22,537 bases of DNA from Byssothecium circinans (GCA_010015675.1 ML977002.1:129424-151960), one strand, 5' to 3'; positions 8,035-18,446 are shown, numbered from the stretch's first letter. Program-made: numbers and translations. Notes: generated by a model not told the origin, from the letters alone.

Positions 8035-9147
8035 TCAGTCTGAATCATAGTCGACGAGTAGTGCCGGCTTCTTCGCAGATGCATTGTTTTCTGAAGTTGT
8101 AGAGGTGGACACTTTGGTCGTGGGCATATTTTTTGCCGGCATCGTCTTCGCCGTCACCGTTGCAGGCTCCGGACTAGGCTCTGCGGCCCTTTTGCGCTTT
8201 AGCAATCCCACATTCATCTTCGGTGTGCTCCTCGACTCCATAGAAAGGAAAGGATCGATCGAAGCCCTTGAATTCCCCACCAGCATCTGCTGAAGATCAC
8301 TCCGACTCTTTTCCGCCTTAATCTCCGCCTTCAACTTCTTCGCCACCGACGCACTCTTCACAAGCGCTTGCGACCCTTTCTCCGCAAACATTGGCTTCTT
8401 AACCGCCTCCTCAATCAACTTCTCACCCACCGCACTCCCTCCAAACTCCACCAGCTTCGCCCTCGCCCGATCCCCCTCCGTCTCATCCACAATATCCACC
8501 CCCAAACTATACTTATCCTGCATACCCTCCTTAACCCTATCCTCCCTCTTCCACGCCTTCCTCTTCGCCCTAAAATCCCTCCTCAACCTCGCATTAACGT
8601 CATAAGGATCCCTCCACACCTCCGCCCCCTCATACAACTCCTCCACCCTCTTCTTCCTCTCCGCCTCAATACCCTTATCCTCCATCTTCCCCTCAAACCC
8701 CGCAAAAGCATCCATCCTCCTCTTCTCCCTCTCCTCCTCCGTCAAGATCCTCAACTCCCCATCCTCACCCTCTTCAACCCCCTTCTGCGCCTCGCCGTAA
8801 TTCCTCCGTTGCGCGCCCTCGACAACCACATACTCCGCGTTCTTCGGATCCGTGTGGATCTCCCACCACCCGCCACAGGCTGTGTGTTTCATGCGGAAGC
8901 TCCATATTGGGGTTGAGTAATAGTTGCCGACTTTTTTCTTCTCGGCGTTGAAGCGCACGCCCTGGCCGATGATGGCGGGGGGATCGCAGTGGCTGCACCA
9001 TACGGCGAAGGGGAGCTCGAAGCGCACGGTGAGGATGCCGCTGGAGAGTTTGGAGGCGCGCGAGCCGAGCGGGTGCGAGGACGTGTTGAAGCGGGGTGGG
9101 TTGGAGGCGTCGGGCGGGTAGTAGCGCCCCATGTTAAAGCCCTGCAT
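8035..9147 (-). CDS. SAF4: Yju2/CWC16 family splicing factor, CCDC130 (Saf4) type
   Basis: Single exon, 370 aa. The start MQGFNMGRYYPPD is the usual N-terminus of this family in fungi. Conserved blocks: HPLGSRASKLSSGILTVRFE, WCSHC (Cys51/Cys54), GVRFNAEKKKVGNYYSTPI and RMKHTACGGWWEIHTDP. The zinc-binding site is normally four Cys; here the third ligand position is His88 (HTAC, Cys91), so a C3H site is likely. The middle is a charged helical region rich in Glu/Arg/Lys. The tail is Ser/Thr/Pro/Lys-rich and ends in LLVDYDSD. CWC16 proteins join the spliceosome around catalysis; the CCDC130 branch is distinguished from Yju2 itself by this N-terminus and core. The protein acts in the nucleus. The coding strand is strongly purine-rich at 8300-8800. 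Family sure, subfamily likely. Confidence 0.9.
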   Translation of the reverse strand: MQGFNMGRYYPPDASNPPRFNTSSHPLGSRASKLSSGILTVRFELPFAVWCSHCDPPAIIGQGVRFNAEKKKVGNYYSTPIWSFRMKHTACGGWWEIHTDPKNAEYVVVEGAQRRNYGEAQKGVEEGEDGELRILTEEEREKRRMDAFAGFEGKMEDKGIEAERKKRVEELYEGAEVWRDPYDVNARLRRDFRAKRKAWKREDRVKEGMQDKYSLGVDIVDETEGDRARAKLVEFGGSAVGEKLIEEAVKKPMFAEKGSQALVKSASVAKKLKAEIKAEKSRSDLQQMLVGNSRASIDPFLSMESRSTPKMNVGLLKRKRAAEPSPEPATVTAKTMPAKNMPTTKVSTSTTSENNASAKKPALLVDYDSD

Positions 9148-9830
9148 CGTGGACGGTGGGTTGGGAAAGTTGGCGCAGCGTGCGCGGGTTGAGCGTGTGG
9201 TGTGGTGTATTGGAAGGTTGGTGAGAGGTGAAGCGTGGGGAAGCTCGAGGACGGAAGTCGGTCCCTGCGCCGATCTTTCAGTGAAAATCGTCTTCCACGA
9301 CTTCGAACTTGCACTTTGTTGTACCCCTCAACCGAGAACGTATCAAACCATGTGCCTAATATACTATTATTTTCTTCCCCGGCTGCAAACTATCGTTTCT
9401 ATCGCAATCCAGCCTGAATGCCGCTCGATTTCTTCAAGCGAACATCTGCGAACCCTTCCAAGCAGTCGGAACTTGAATCGACAGATTTGCTGCCTTTATC
9501 AATGCATTTATTCCATGTCCTCACATCCTCAACCTTCCTAGACAGGCCACACAATTAAGGTTATCCGTCGACTGCAGCACTAAAAGGCTTGTCTCGTTGC
9601 CCTTTTGCCGCGGAAGTTTACAAAAGCGGTTAGCACAGATAGCTTTCCATCGTCTCACGGTTCGCACGAAGCCTTCTTTACAGATATGCGTGCATTTGTT
9701 CATTTCGATGTTTATATGCCAGTTCCGACCCATAAAGCCGTCACGTCGTTGCATGCTTGGAGCAGGCTATCTACCCGTCTTAACCCAAACCCAGGCAGCA
9801 TCTTACACTACACTACAATGCCAAGATCGT
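9148..9830. promoter_or_regulatory. Intergenic: Sup35 3' end and Saf4 promoter
   Basis: 683 bp without a supported gene. The right part should hold the SUP35 3' UTR and terminator, the left part the promoter of the Saf4-like gene. Open frames on both strands (for example 9131-9541 and 9605-9871, plus) show no motifs and no conserved-looking composition. Confidence 0.4.
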
Positions 9831-12284
9831 TTAAGCTGCCGATGCTAATGCTGCGCCGGCAGAGTCGGTGAGTAGCTTAGTGATCTTGCCAATTGCAATT
9901 GTCTGTCCTTGATCTCTGTTGCAGTTAGTCAGCCGATACTTCTGCTCGCAATACATTTGGAATACATACCTCAGTGTGAAACGACCCAATTGAGGGTAGT
10001 CCTCAAACCGCTCCACACACAACGCACCAGCAGTACCCGTGACATCCAAACGAGCAATTATGGACATGCCTTTAGTAGCGAACCCGGGAGCCTTCTTGCT
10101 CTTGCGTCCAGTTCCCTTTTCGAGCTTGTGTAGAAGAGCGGAGAAAGTCACCTCTTCCTGTGCTGCGTGCACGTGGAGGACACAGTTGTAACCAGCCGTC
10201 AAAATACTCTTGAGATCCAAGAGCACAATCTGAGCCTCGAATGAGGAAACGCAGTGGACAGGTCGCTTCGGCGAGCAAAGCACAAACCCGGGCAAAATGT
10301 CCTCCTCTTCAACCCCACGGATACGGACACGCACTTGGTCACCACATGTTGCTCCCGGGATTTCCTCCTCCTGTTCTCCATAGAGCGCAGAAATTGATAC
10401 GGTCTCTCGGTTAGGCATCATAAGGTACTTGGATTCCTTCTTGATGATACCCGACTCAATCTTGCCCTCAATCATTGTACCAAGATCCTTGTACTTCGCG
10501 GCAATGGGCATCATAAAGGGAGCATTTACTTTACGTTCAAGCGCCTTCATGTCATCGAGGTATTCGAGCAGGGATGGTCCACCGTACCAGGGAGCGATGT
10601 CTGTTGGCACGCGATTCTTGATACCAATGGTGGTTTGTGCGCTGATGGGCATGACGAAGATGTCGGTCTTCGGGTTGTAACCGACTCCTTTCAAGAAAGC
10701 TGTGAGTTTGGTGGTACACTCTTTGAAGCGTTCTTCGCTCCACTCTACGGTAGGATCATCCATCCTGTTGCTAATTAGCAGATGTTCCGGCCCGAAATAG
10801 CGATGGGGCCTCTCTCCACTTACTTGTTGACCACCACAACGAGCTTGTTCACACCCTGAGTCTTAGCCAACATGGCATGCTCTCGAGTCTGCCCACCCTT
10901 CTCAAAACCGGTCTCGTATTCTCCTTTCCGCGCAGAGATGACCAGGATTCCAACATCTGCCTGTGACGCACCCCCAATCATGCTGGGTACGTAGGTCTTA
11001 TGGCCGGGTGCATCCAGGATGGAGTACCGTCGCTTCTCTGTCTCGAAGAAGCCTCGGCCAACTTCTACAGTCTTTCCCTTCGATCGCTCCTCCTTGGTCA
11101 GATCTAGAGCCCAAGACAGGTACCACGTTTCTCGGCCTGCATCCTTCGCCTCCTTCTTGTACTTGTCCATGGTCCGCTCGTCCACCATGCCTGTGGCGTA
11201 TAGGATGCTGCCACCAAGCGTCGACTTTCCGGCGTCGACGTGACCCAAGAAGATGATGTTCACGTGCTCCTTGCCATATATCTCAGCCAGAGTTGACTCG
11301 TCCACTTCCTCGGCCTGCTCCTTCTCGAGATCTGCCGCCGCCTTCGCCTTGGCTTCAGCAGCACGGCTTGGAGAACTGCGTCCGGTGGAGGGCGTAGGTG
11401 ATGTCCTCCCTGATGCGGCAGGGGAGGTTTTGGTGGGCTCACCAGTCTTTTCGATGGCCTTGGCCGCAGCCACCTTCGCACCGGCTTCGGGAGCCTTCTT
11501 GTCCACGCCGTCCTTCACTGAAGGTGCCGCGGCTGGTGTTCCTAGGCTGAGCACTTTGGTTCCTCCCGCCTTCTCCACCTTTGGTGCTGTAGTATCCCCA
11601 CCGATAGACAGCACTTTGGCTTTAGGTGCGCCATCACCGCCAATGCTCAACACCTTCGCCCCGGGTCCAGCCTCCTTTGGTGCGGCTGCCGGAGCGGCTG
11701 CTTGTGCGGTGTCGTCTCCCCTCTTTGCAATCTGAACGGGAGGCTGGCGCTGTTGCTGTTGTTGTTGAGGCTGAAAGTTCTGCTGTTGCTGGTAGCCATA
11801 CTGCTGGCCGTATCCTTGCTGGGGGTATTGCTGGCCGTACTGTTGCTGGTATTGTGGGTATCCTTGTTGTCCTCCGTACTGGGGATAGCCGCCGTATGCC
11901 TGCTGCTGCTGGTTGTAGTATTGGCCGTAGCCTTGTTGCTGCTGGTAGCCGCCGCCGTACTGTTGGAAGGGTTGTCCCGGCGTGAACGTTTGCGCGCCGG
12001 GTGTAAAGCTCGATGCGCCGGGGTGAAATGAGCCTTGACCCTGGGGGTTGTTGTTGAGCGACATGTTCTGCGCCTGCTGCGACAGCTTGTCCTGGAGCAC
12101 ATGTCAGCGATTGTGATCTTCAGGAGAGGAGCACAATCTGTCGTCTTGGCCTCGTTGTGTGCCACTCTCTTCCGCTCGAGCTTCTGGCTCTGGCTCTGGC
12201 GGCATCGAACACAGAGGACCGGGCGATGACCATGTGACGTATCCAGGAGAAACATACCTCCTCTTGTTCCCACGATTCGGACAT
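9831..12284 (-). CDS. SUP35: Translation termination factor eRF3 (Sup35), GTPase
   Basis: Four exons (12284-12258, 12091-10824, 10764-9970, 9915-9831) give 724 aa. The introns of 166, 59 and 54 bp have donors GTATGT, GTAAGT, GTATGT and branch sites CTGAC, CTAAT, CTAAC. Exon 1 codes only MSESWEQEE and joins DKLSQQAQ. Residues about 52-125 are Q/G/Y-rich, then three KVLSIGG-type repeats and an Ala/Ser/Pro linker. The GTPase has GHVDAGKS (292-299), KGKTVEVGRG (the eRF3 form of switch I), DAPGH (369-373) and NKMD (431-434). Beta-barrel domains end in YPQLGRFTLRDQGQTIAIGK. The KGKTVEVG motif and Q-rich N-terminus separate it from EF1A and Hbs1. In the cytosol it binds eRF1 and hydrolyses GTP at stop codons. 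It is divergent from the Yrb30 gene. Confidence 0.97.
11744..11965 (-). repeat. SUP35: Q/G/Y-rich prion-like segment of Sup35
   Basis: Degenerate repeats around QQYGGGYQQQQGYGQYYN, GGYPQYGGQQGYPQY and QQYGQQYPQQGYGQQYGY, ending in a Q run (PQQQQQQRQ), about residues 52-125. The composition and position match the prion-forming domain of yeast Sup35, where oligopeptide repeats are of the same style. The spread of CAG/CAA codons makes the DNA prone to length change. Whether it forms a prion here is not known. Confidence 0.85.
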
Positions 12285-12840
12285 GGTGAAGGTTGGGGTG
12301 TGTCGAGCTGTCGAGCGCGTTGTGGGGGAAAGAAATGGGGGGTTGTGAGGTGATTTAAGCGTCGGTCGCGAGTTTATATGGGCGGCGAAGAGAAAGAGAT
12401 TCGTGTGTGCTTTCGGCGGTCTCGAAATAGAAGAGGGCTTTGGGGTTATAAAGCAGGAAGGTCTGTTGGGCCGCCGTCTGCAGTCTGCCGTCTGCCGTCT
12501 GCCCCCAATGTGGATTCGAGATTGTCGAATTTTGGCGGGCGGGCGGGGTCCTTCGGGCAGGCGTGGGCCGTCGGCGCGTGGCTGGTGACGCCTGAGTCAG
12601 CGCCTTTCCTTGTGCGTGCCTAACAACGGCCAGGAATCCTAGCAGCGCAAACGCTGAACACGACAAACACAAGTTGCCCACATAATGATGCGGTCTCTTC
12701 ACATTCACCGCGCCTCGTTGGCTTTTAATTCTTCTCCCTAAAGCAGCAGGAGTTTGTGCCCCAAACACATTCAACTTCTTAACGTATACAACCTCAACTC
12801 GCCTAAACTTGCCTGCGCCATCACCGGCACCAAGGACAAG
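12285..12840. promoter_or_regulatory. Divergent promoter of SUP35 and the Yrb30-like gene
   Basis: 556 bp between two divergent ATGs. It contains a 7-bp direct repeat (gccgtct, gcagtct, gccgtct, gccgtct at 12473-12500) and a perfect TGAGTCA (12593-12599), the binding site of Gcn4/CPC1-type bZIP factors. It lies about 310 bp from the SUP35 ATG and 240 bp from the Yrb30-like ATG. A pyrimidine-rich stretch runs up to the Yrb30-like start. Open frames across it on either strand look like chance. Confidence 0.5.
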
Positions 12841-15261
12841 ATGGAGGTTCTACTTTCTCAGGTACGAAATCACGAGTCAAAGAGCATCTACACCCCCTAG
12901 TGATACTGGTCCATATTTGAGATGACTCTTCTACCCCGATGCTGACAAGCACGTGCAGGTTACCAAACAGGCCATGAACTATGCCATCCGAACGGGCATC
13001 ACAATCACTAGCGGCTATGCAATCCAGCAATGTGGCCGTCTGCTCAAGGTTCGTGCACCAAAAACAGGTCGTAATTGGTGATCTCACACTAAGGAGACAC
13101 AGACTGTGGACGGACAGTTGAAAGAGGAGCTAGCATCCTTACAATTGCGCCTCGAATCGAAGATCAGGGTGAGTCAAATAGAGTCAAATCCATCCGACAT
13201 GAGCTGACCGCATAGATTGTCTCGCCAGCAATCGACATGATTGAACTGATAGCCGCACGGGGGAACACATCACTCGAGTCAGCTGTGACTCTTACGAAGT
13301 CCTTACGATGGGACATCCAATCTTTAGGAGTGCGACTGTCCAAGGCTGTCGGCGAGGCAAAGCTAGCACGAAAGGGTGGCTCACAAAGAAGTGCTCAGAA
13401 TGAACTAGAGCTGAAGCTCATCATCGCTGAAATCAAGAAGCTTCTTCTTCGAATCGAGGATGCAGTGCCCCTGATCAACTTAGCTATCACAACGTCTGGC
13501 GTTAGTCTCTCTACGAGCATGCCGACCACCGTATCGCCCTCCAGATTGCTGCAGGCTGGCACATTTCTCACTGCAGGCGACACCCAGTACAATATGACCA
13601 TGCCGAGAGCGCAGCAGATCGGCCCTGTTTTCACTCTTTCCATGTACATGCTCTTCTCCGGTCATGCAAATCGACCACAGGATGAAGAAGGTGTGCGCGA
13701 GACTACTTGGAAGGAGGTTATGCACAAGGCGCGAGTCACACTCTTGAGAGTGCCGCTCCACAACGTCTATGACTATCCAACGCCCTTCGGGGGTGACTCT
13801 AAACAAGCAGACGAAGGCAATCGCAATCACATCCCATCTGCAGGACACTCTCACGAATTTGCGTACCAGCTACTCATACTAGAAGATCTCGAAGACGACC
13901 GTCTTCACACATTTGAGGATGGCGAGGCTCAACCTGGACCGTATGAGGGTGTTGATCTTGCCGGCGTTCGAGAAATTATTCCTATCCATGAGATATCCAA
14001 GATCTTCTACGCTGACACAGGGAAGATATTGAACATTGGTGCCGATGGAGAGACCAACAATCCAATCTTATTATTGAAGCGGGACATCAACGCCCCTCCT
14101 CCTCGACGCATGATGGAGCACAGCGCGGTCGAAAACGGCTATGAGTCAGATGATTCGCATACCGTTGGCGGTTCGGAAGACGAAGAACAATCTGAGCTAG
14201 ATGCTCAACTGCGACGGGAATCAACAGCCGATCCTTCGAATGAAGACCATACAGACGAACCGGAGACGCACCCTTGGCGTCTTCCACCTAATCTCGATCT
14301 TGAGTGGATGGCGTTCGAGGTGTACACAGAGGAGCCTGCTAGCGATTCTGATGTTGAAGAGAGCGAGCTTGATGCACAGGAGTCGTCGCCGTCTGAATCA
14401 ACCCCTCAACGTACCTCTTTGGAGTCGCCAGGGCTGACATCGTACTTCTCAAAACTCAACCTTCGTCCTTCCACGCCGTCAGGATCAACTCCGCCACCGC
14501 CGGGTACGCAGCTCATACCATCACCGGAAAAGAAGTCATCTGTACCTGTACGGCACAACATTCAACAACCGACCGCTTTGCCTGCAATCAAGACCTCGCT
14601 TTCTCTTCTCGAAATGCTGGTTCGCCTTACTGCGCTCCAGCAATTTCAGCAGACTTCCCACCTTGCCGTTCCCGACGAACTGCTCACCTTCTTCCTTTCC
14701 GACAGCAGTACGGTGGGATCAGGCGGTGACTCCGAGATACGACGACGAGTTCGTCGCGAGGCACGGGCAAGAGTAGGCTTTGACCCCTACGACGAGAGTC
14801 CAATCAAGCGCCGCGGTGAAGAATATCTAGAGCACGAGTTCCACGACGGCGGATACACATACGAAAACGATCGCCCCAATTTCGATTACGAAGGCTTCCC
14901 CGGTGCACACTCTCCACGATCTAGAGCCTCAACTCCCGTCCGCACGCCTTCTCTAGCTCCAATATCGCCAGGCTATAGCAACCGCTCCCAGTCTTCGGCA
15001 GATGTCCCTTTCCCATCGCGAGAGAGCAGACCATCAACATTAAATCCCTCCTCCGCAAGCCCGCTACTTCGACGAGCAACCACCCAGCCAGGCCAGTACA
15101 AGGCCATGAAGCAGCCTAGCTTCCGTGGTCCGCCCACTGCGCCACCGACTTCTAGCTCCCCGAGAGTGGACCAGGCTGGCTCTGGTGCGCAGCAAGTGGG
15201 ATTCGGGAGGGGAAGTCAACCGCTGGATACGCCGCCGAGTAGTGCTCAGAGGTCTGTATGA
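12841..15261 (+). CDS. YRB30: RanGTP-binding protein, Yrb30 family
   Basis: Four exons (12841-12861, 12959-13048, 13103-13168, 13216-15261) give 740 aa. The introns of 97, 54 and 47 bp begin GTACGA, GTTCGT, GTGAGT, end in CAG/CAG/TAG, and all fall in phase 0. The start MEVLLSQ followed by VTKQAMNYAIRTG and SGYAIQQCGRLLK is the N-terminus I recognise from the fungal Ran-binding family. Further blocks: ARGNTSLESAVTLTKSLRWDI, VSPSRLLQA, GPVFTLSMYMLF, ESD/PIHEISKIFY and ILNIGADGE...PILLLKRDINAP. From about residue 350 the protein is acidic, Ser/Pro-rich and probably disordered, with one short conserved helix around LSLLEMLVRLTALQQFQQTS. Yeast Yrb30 binds Gsp1-GTP and affects nuclear transport. 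No membrane segment was seen. The family call rests on recall of sequence blocks. Confidence 0.78.
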
Positions 15262-15633
15262 GCTGGCTGCTTCTGTGTGGAACAGCGCTGTATCTCGAAC
15301 CTGGCTAGGTGAGATGTGATGGGGTTGATGCGAGCATTTATATGGGTCTTTGGACTTTTTCAATCTCATCGTACAAGATACCATTCCATTCCAGTAGGCG
15401 CAAAGTCACTGGCGTATGTAGCATATCGGTCTAGCATAGCATGGGGATACTAAGGAATTAACACACTACCATATCACAACAAGTATAATCTTTGTGGAGA
15501 GTGAGATGGTATTAACCTGCTGAACCTAGGCTGATGTTACCCATCGAGCAAGATGTATTTACTCGCCCAATCCTAACCAACGCCCAAAGAACATTCGTCA
15601 AAACATGAAATAGTGCAGATGTGCTTCGCCTGT
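15262..15633. terminator. Convergent 3' ends of the Yrb30-like and BSD genes
   Basis: 372 bp between two converging stop codons, so it should contain both 3' UTRs and both polyadenylation regions. No specific signal was assigned and no gene was seen. Confidence 0.4.
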
Positions 15634-16987
15634 TTACTCCCAATCCTCCTCATCGCTCTCCTCAGCCGCGGCCTTCTTCTTATCCTGCGGACTGCCTGGC
15701 GCGCGACTTGTTGCTCCGCTGACTAGGTCGTAGCTCGCATCGCTGTCCGCAACGCTCTTTTCGTCGTTCGACCTCCTAGGCTGTGCGGGCTTGAGCGTAT
15801 CAGTCTCGGGAGTCGCAGGCTTGAGGGTCTCCTTTGATGCCGCAAGGCTAGTCGCAGACTTATTAGTAGGCTGAGACGGCGTCGTCGCGTTCTCAGGCTC
15901 AGAGTCCGAGTCTTCATCCCAGCCAACTTCCTCATCCTCTGTCGGTGCCGATGCTGCGTCAACCATTAGCATCCCCCTCAATCACCCCGCATACCAACTT
16001 GCGCTAAAGAAAGGGGACTGAACATACCTTTCAACATCTCCCTCCTCCTCTGCTCCTCTGTCTCAATAATATGTCTCAAGAAATAATACCTCTTCCAAAA
16101 GATCTCGTACTCAACCCGCTCAGGCACCAATTTCTCCATCGCACTCCTCAACTCCGCATGCTTCTCTAAATCCTTGGCCACATCCGCCGTCTTCTCCTCC
16201 ACATCAAACCCCTTTTTCCACTCCTCCCACTCGGGACTCACCGGGTCCTTCAAAAAGCTGTCCAAACTGCTGTGGATGAGATGCAACTGTGCGTCAAACC
16301 GCGTAGCGTGCACCACCTTCTTGCCCGAACTGTCTTTAGACTCGTAGAGAACTTCGCCCGGGGCGGACGACGAGGTGGACGCTGAGGGCGGCGCGATGGT
16401 GACGGCGTCGCGGAGGTAGGAACGGATGTTTGTGCCGAATTTCAGGAGGGCTTCGTCGGCGGCGTCTTCTGCTTTTTCGATGTCTTTGAGGCGTTTGGCT
16501 GCTTCGGCGCGGAAGCGCGAGAGGATGCCTTCGGCTTCTCTGACGATGTCGGCGGGGAGGGATTCGGGGCGGTCGGGGTGCGCTTCTGGATCGGGTTGGG
16601 GGGAAGAGGGGCTGCCGTCCTTGACGGTGGAGGTGGAGGCGGAGGCGGAGGCTTCGGCGTTGACGGAGAGGTTGCGCGTGTGGCTTATGAGGTTGGAGAT
16701 GCCGGCTGTTGCTTGCTTGTTGGCCGTGTCGTAGTATTGCTCGCCCTGGTGGTGTTGTTAGGTCGTATGCTTCGGTGCAAACATGGGCTGCTCCTCCTTA
16801 CCTGCTTCTTGACGGTGCCTAGAAAGCCACCCAGGCGCGTAGCCCATGGACTGCTTGAAATCGCTTTGTATGCGTCCTGGAATTCATTGTTGATGCCGCC
16901 CACCGTTTGGTTGGAGCCGTCCCTTGATTGGGAAGTGTGATCCTCGGGATAGGACTCCTCTTGAATGTGATCGTATGCGGTGTCCAT
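15634..16987 (-). CDS. BSD-domain protein
   Basis: Three exons (16987-16802, 16745-16028, 15953-15634) give 407 aa. The introns of 56 bp (GTAAGG..CCAG, branch CTAAC) and 74 bp (GTATGT..GCAG, branch CTAAT) keep the frame. N-terminal region: [33 protein letters not shown], typed here in pieces because it resembles the start of BSDC1/Dos2-like proteins ([26 protein letters not shown]). The BSD domain spans about residues 226-288, with [12 protein letters not shown] and the hallmark FWKRYYF (Phe278-Trp279). The C-terminus is acidic and Ser-rich, ending SDEEDWE. Yeast Dos2 is the probable relative; its molecular role is poorly defined. It lies downstream of Tsr2 on the same strand, 492 bp away. 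Confidence 0.87.
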
Positions 16988-17479
16988 GGTCGTCGAAAGC
17001 AGATCGCAAGTCTCTAAAGCACCTGGGGGAATCCGCTATATCGGTGTAGGAGGTGCTCGCAGAGCGTTATGGTGGTGGGTCGTGCTCGCGATTCAGATGT
17101 GGTGACGGTCAGGGTCCTGTTACGTATGTTGGACAGCTTATGGCTCCGGTTTACTGGAGTATAAGGCTGACGAGTGAACAGAGACGGCAATCTAAGCAAA
17201 CAGATAGCCCCGGAGACCAATAATGTTATGAATTGTCTCCTGACTTGAACATGACAGCTCTCTTGTGGCTGCGCAAGCCGAAGCTCAAGGTTGCGGGGCG
17301 GCCTTGGCACATCCGCAACCGTTTCGAGCTATGTCCATCCCATGTCCATGCCTGGCTTGTACATGTGCATCAACAATTCCATGGGCATACTCCGTTTCCT
17401 CAGACCTGCTCCACATTCTCGTATTTGCGTCCTTGCATTAAATATCGTAAATCATCACGCCTCCCAAGCCTTCGTCACT
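16988..17479. promoter_or_regulatory. Intergenic: Tsr2 3' end and BSD gene promoter
   Basis: 492 bp between two leftward genes. Plus-strand open frames (17233-17511, 17291-17647) overlap the Tsr2 gene in antisense and show no motifs. No RNA gene was seen. Confidence 0.4.
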
Positions 17480-18116
17480 TCATTTTCTCCGCCTTCCCAC
17501 CACTTTTGTGAAGCCATCCTCATCCACCACAGGCGCTGGCTTCGGTTTCGCAGGAACCAGCGCCGGTGCATCCCCCATGTCGACATCGCCATCAGCATCC
17601 TCGTCCGTCTCCTCATCCACGCTGTCCCACTCGCCCTCCTGATTTGACTCCCTGATCTGCACATTCCCCGTGCTAACTTCTTTGCCATTCCTCGCCTCCC
17701 ACTTGGCCTGCAGTCGAGCGACCGTCGCAAAATTGCCCTCCCCGACCTCCTTCCGTATCGTCATGATATCTTTTGCGACCGCGACCTCCGATTCATCCTC
17801 TAGCCGCGTACCGAATTCGTCTTCGAGCACTTGGAGCAACATGACTTCGACATCTTCCGCTTCCGATTCAGGCTCCGAGGTGAAGAGTTCGGAGATTTGG
17901 CCTGCGAGCCAGTCGCGCTTGTCTGAGCTATCGGGTCCGCCCCATTGATTGGTTACGGCGACAGTGAGGATGGGCCAGTTGAAGAGTATGTACCAGATGC
18001 CGAGATCGAACTTCTCCTGGGCCTGCGCTGAGGAATGTCAGTAACGGACGAAGTTATATGCGCAGAGACTTACCTTGCGTCGGCGACGTGGCTGCTACTT
18101 CTGAGGATGCGGACAT
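17480..18116 (-). CDS. TSR2: Pre-rRNA processing protein Tsr2
   Basis: Two exons (18116-18074, 18027-17480) give 196 aa, the usual size. The 46-bp intron has donor GTAAGT, branch CTGAC and acceptor TCAG, and splits Ala15. Seen: KFDLGIWYILFNWPILTVAV, the family hallmark WGG at residues 43-45 (NQWGGPDSSDKRDWLAG), an acidic patch (SEPESEAEDVEV), the helix VMLLQVLEDEFGTRLEDESE, and NFATVARLQAKWEAR. The acidic tail (EETDEDADGDVDMGD) ends in DGFTKVVGRRRK. Tsr2 is an escort of the ribosomal protein eS26 (Rps26) and is needed for 20S pre-rRNA processing; the acidic tail is thought to hold the basic client. It acts in the nucleus and cytosol. Confidence 0.95.
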
Positions 18117-18446
18117 GTTGTTTATGGCGTGAAGTTGGACTACGACTTCTGCTGAACTGCATCTCCAAACTTTTGGGTGGCGGGAGGTGGGTTGCAATCG
18201 ATAAGAGGCGCGCTAACCGGTTTAGGATACAGCACCAAACTGCTCAGCGTCGATACCAGTATTATGATTCCAGTCATGACCAACCAGGCCCGCCTCCTTC
18301 GCCGCCTTGGCTCCAGGTAAGGCCACAGTGAAGAGTATTGGCATTGGGCACTCAAGAATTGTCAGCCAGAGTGAAGGGACCGGTTTAACTACGATTCACT
18401 TACCTCGAGTTTGTTAGCTGAGATACTTGATCTCACATACCCGGCC
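18117..18446. promoter_or_regulatory. Region between Tsr2 and the HET pseudogene
   Basis: 330 bp between divergent start codons. It should hold the Tsr2 promoter and the old promoter of the HET gene. A 71-codon minus-strand frame lies inside it and is listed separately. Confidence 0.4.
18140..18355 (-). CDS. Doubtful small ORF with one membrane segment
   Basis: 71 codons from an ATG at 18355 to a stop at 18140, only 24 bp before the Tsr2 start codon. The N-terminus has an Arg cluster (EPRRRRRR) followed by a hydrophobic run (AWLVMTGIIILVSTLSSLVL) that would be a good transmembrane segment. There are no homologs that I recognise. Its position within the Tsr2 promoter argues against a separate gene. 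An upstream exon or a short secreted or membrane peptide remains possible. Confidence 0.15.
   Translation of the reverse strand: MSAQCQYSSLWPYLEPRRRRRRAWLVMTGIIILVSTLSSLVLYPKPVSAPLIDCNPPPATQKFGDAVQQKS

Noticed and set aside
8368..8916. 182-codon plus-strand ORF rich in Leu, Pro, Ile and Arg
   Set aside because: It is the antisense of the purine-rich Saf4-like coding sequence and has no motifs; a composition shadow.
11253..12031. Plus-strand ORFs (11253-11735, 11702-12031) antisense to SUP35
   Set aside because: Ala/Ser/Pro-rich or Leu/Val-rich shadows of the repetitive linker and Q-rich region of Sup35.
12355..12774. 139-codon minus-strand ORF upstream of SUP35
   Set aside because: Lies in the divergent promoter, has no motif and an irregular composition.
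13480..13854. Minus-strand ORF inside the Yrb30-like gene
   Set aside because: Antisense shadow of a well-supported exon.
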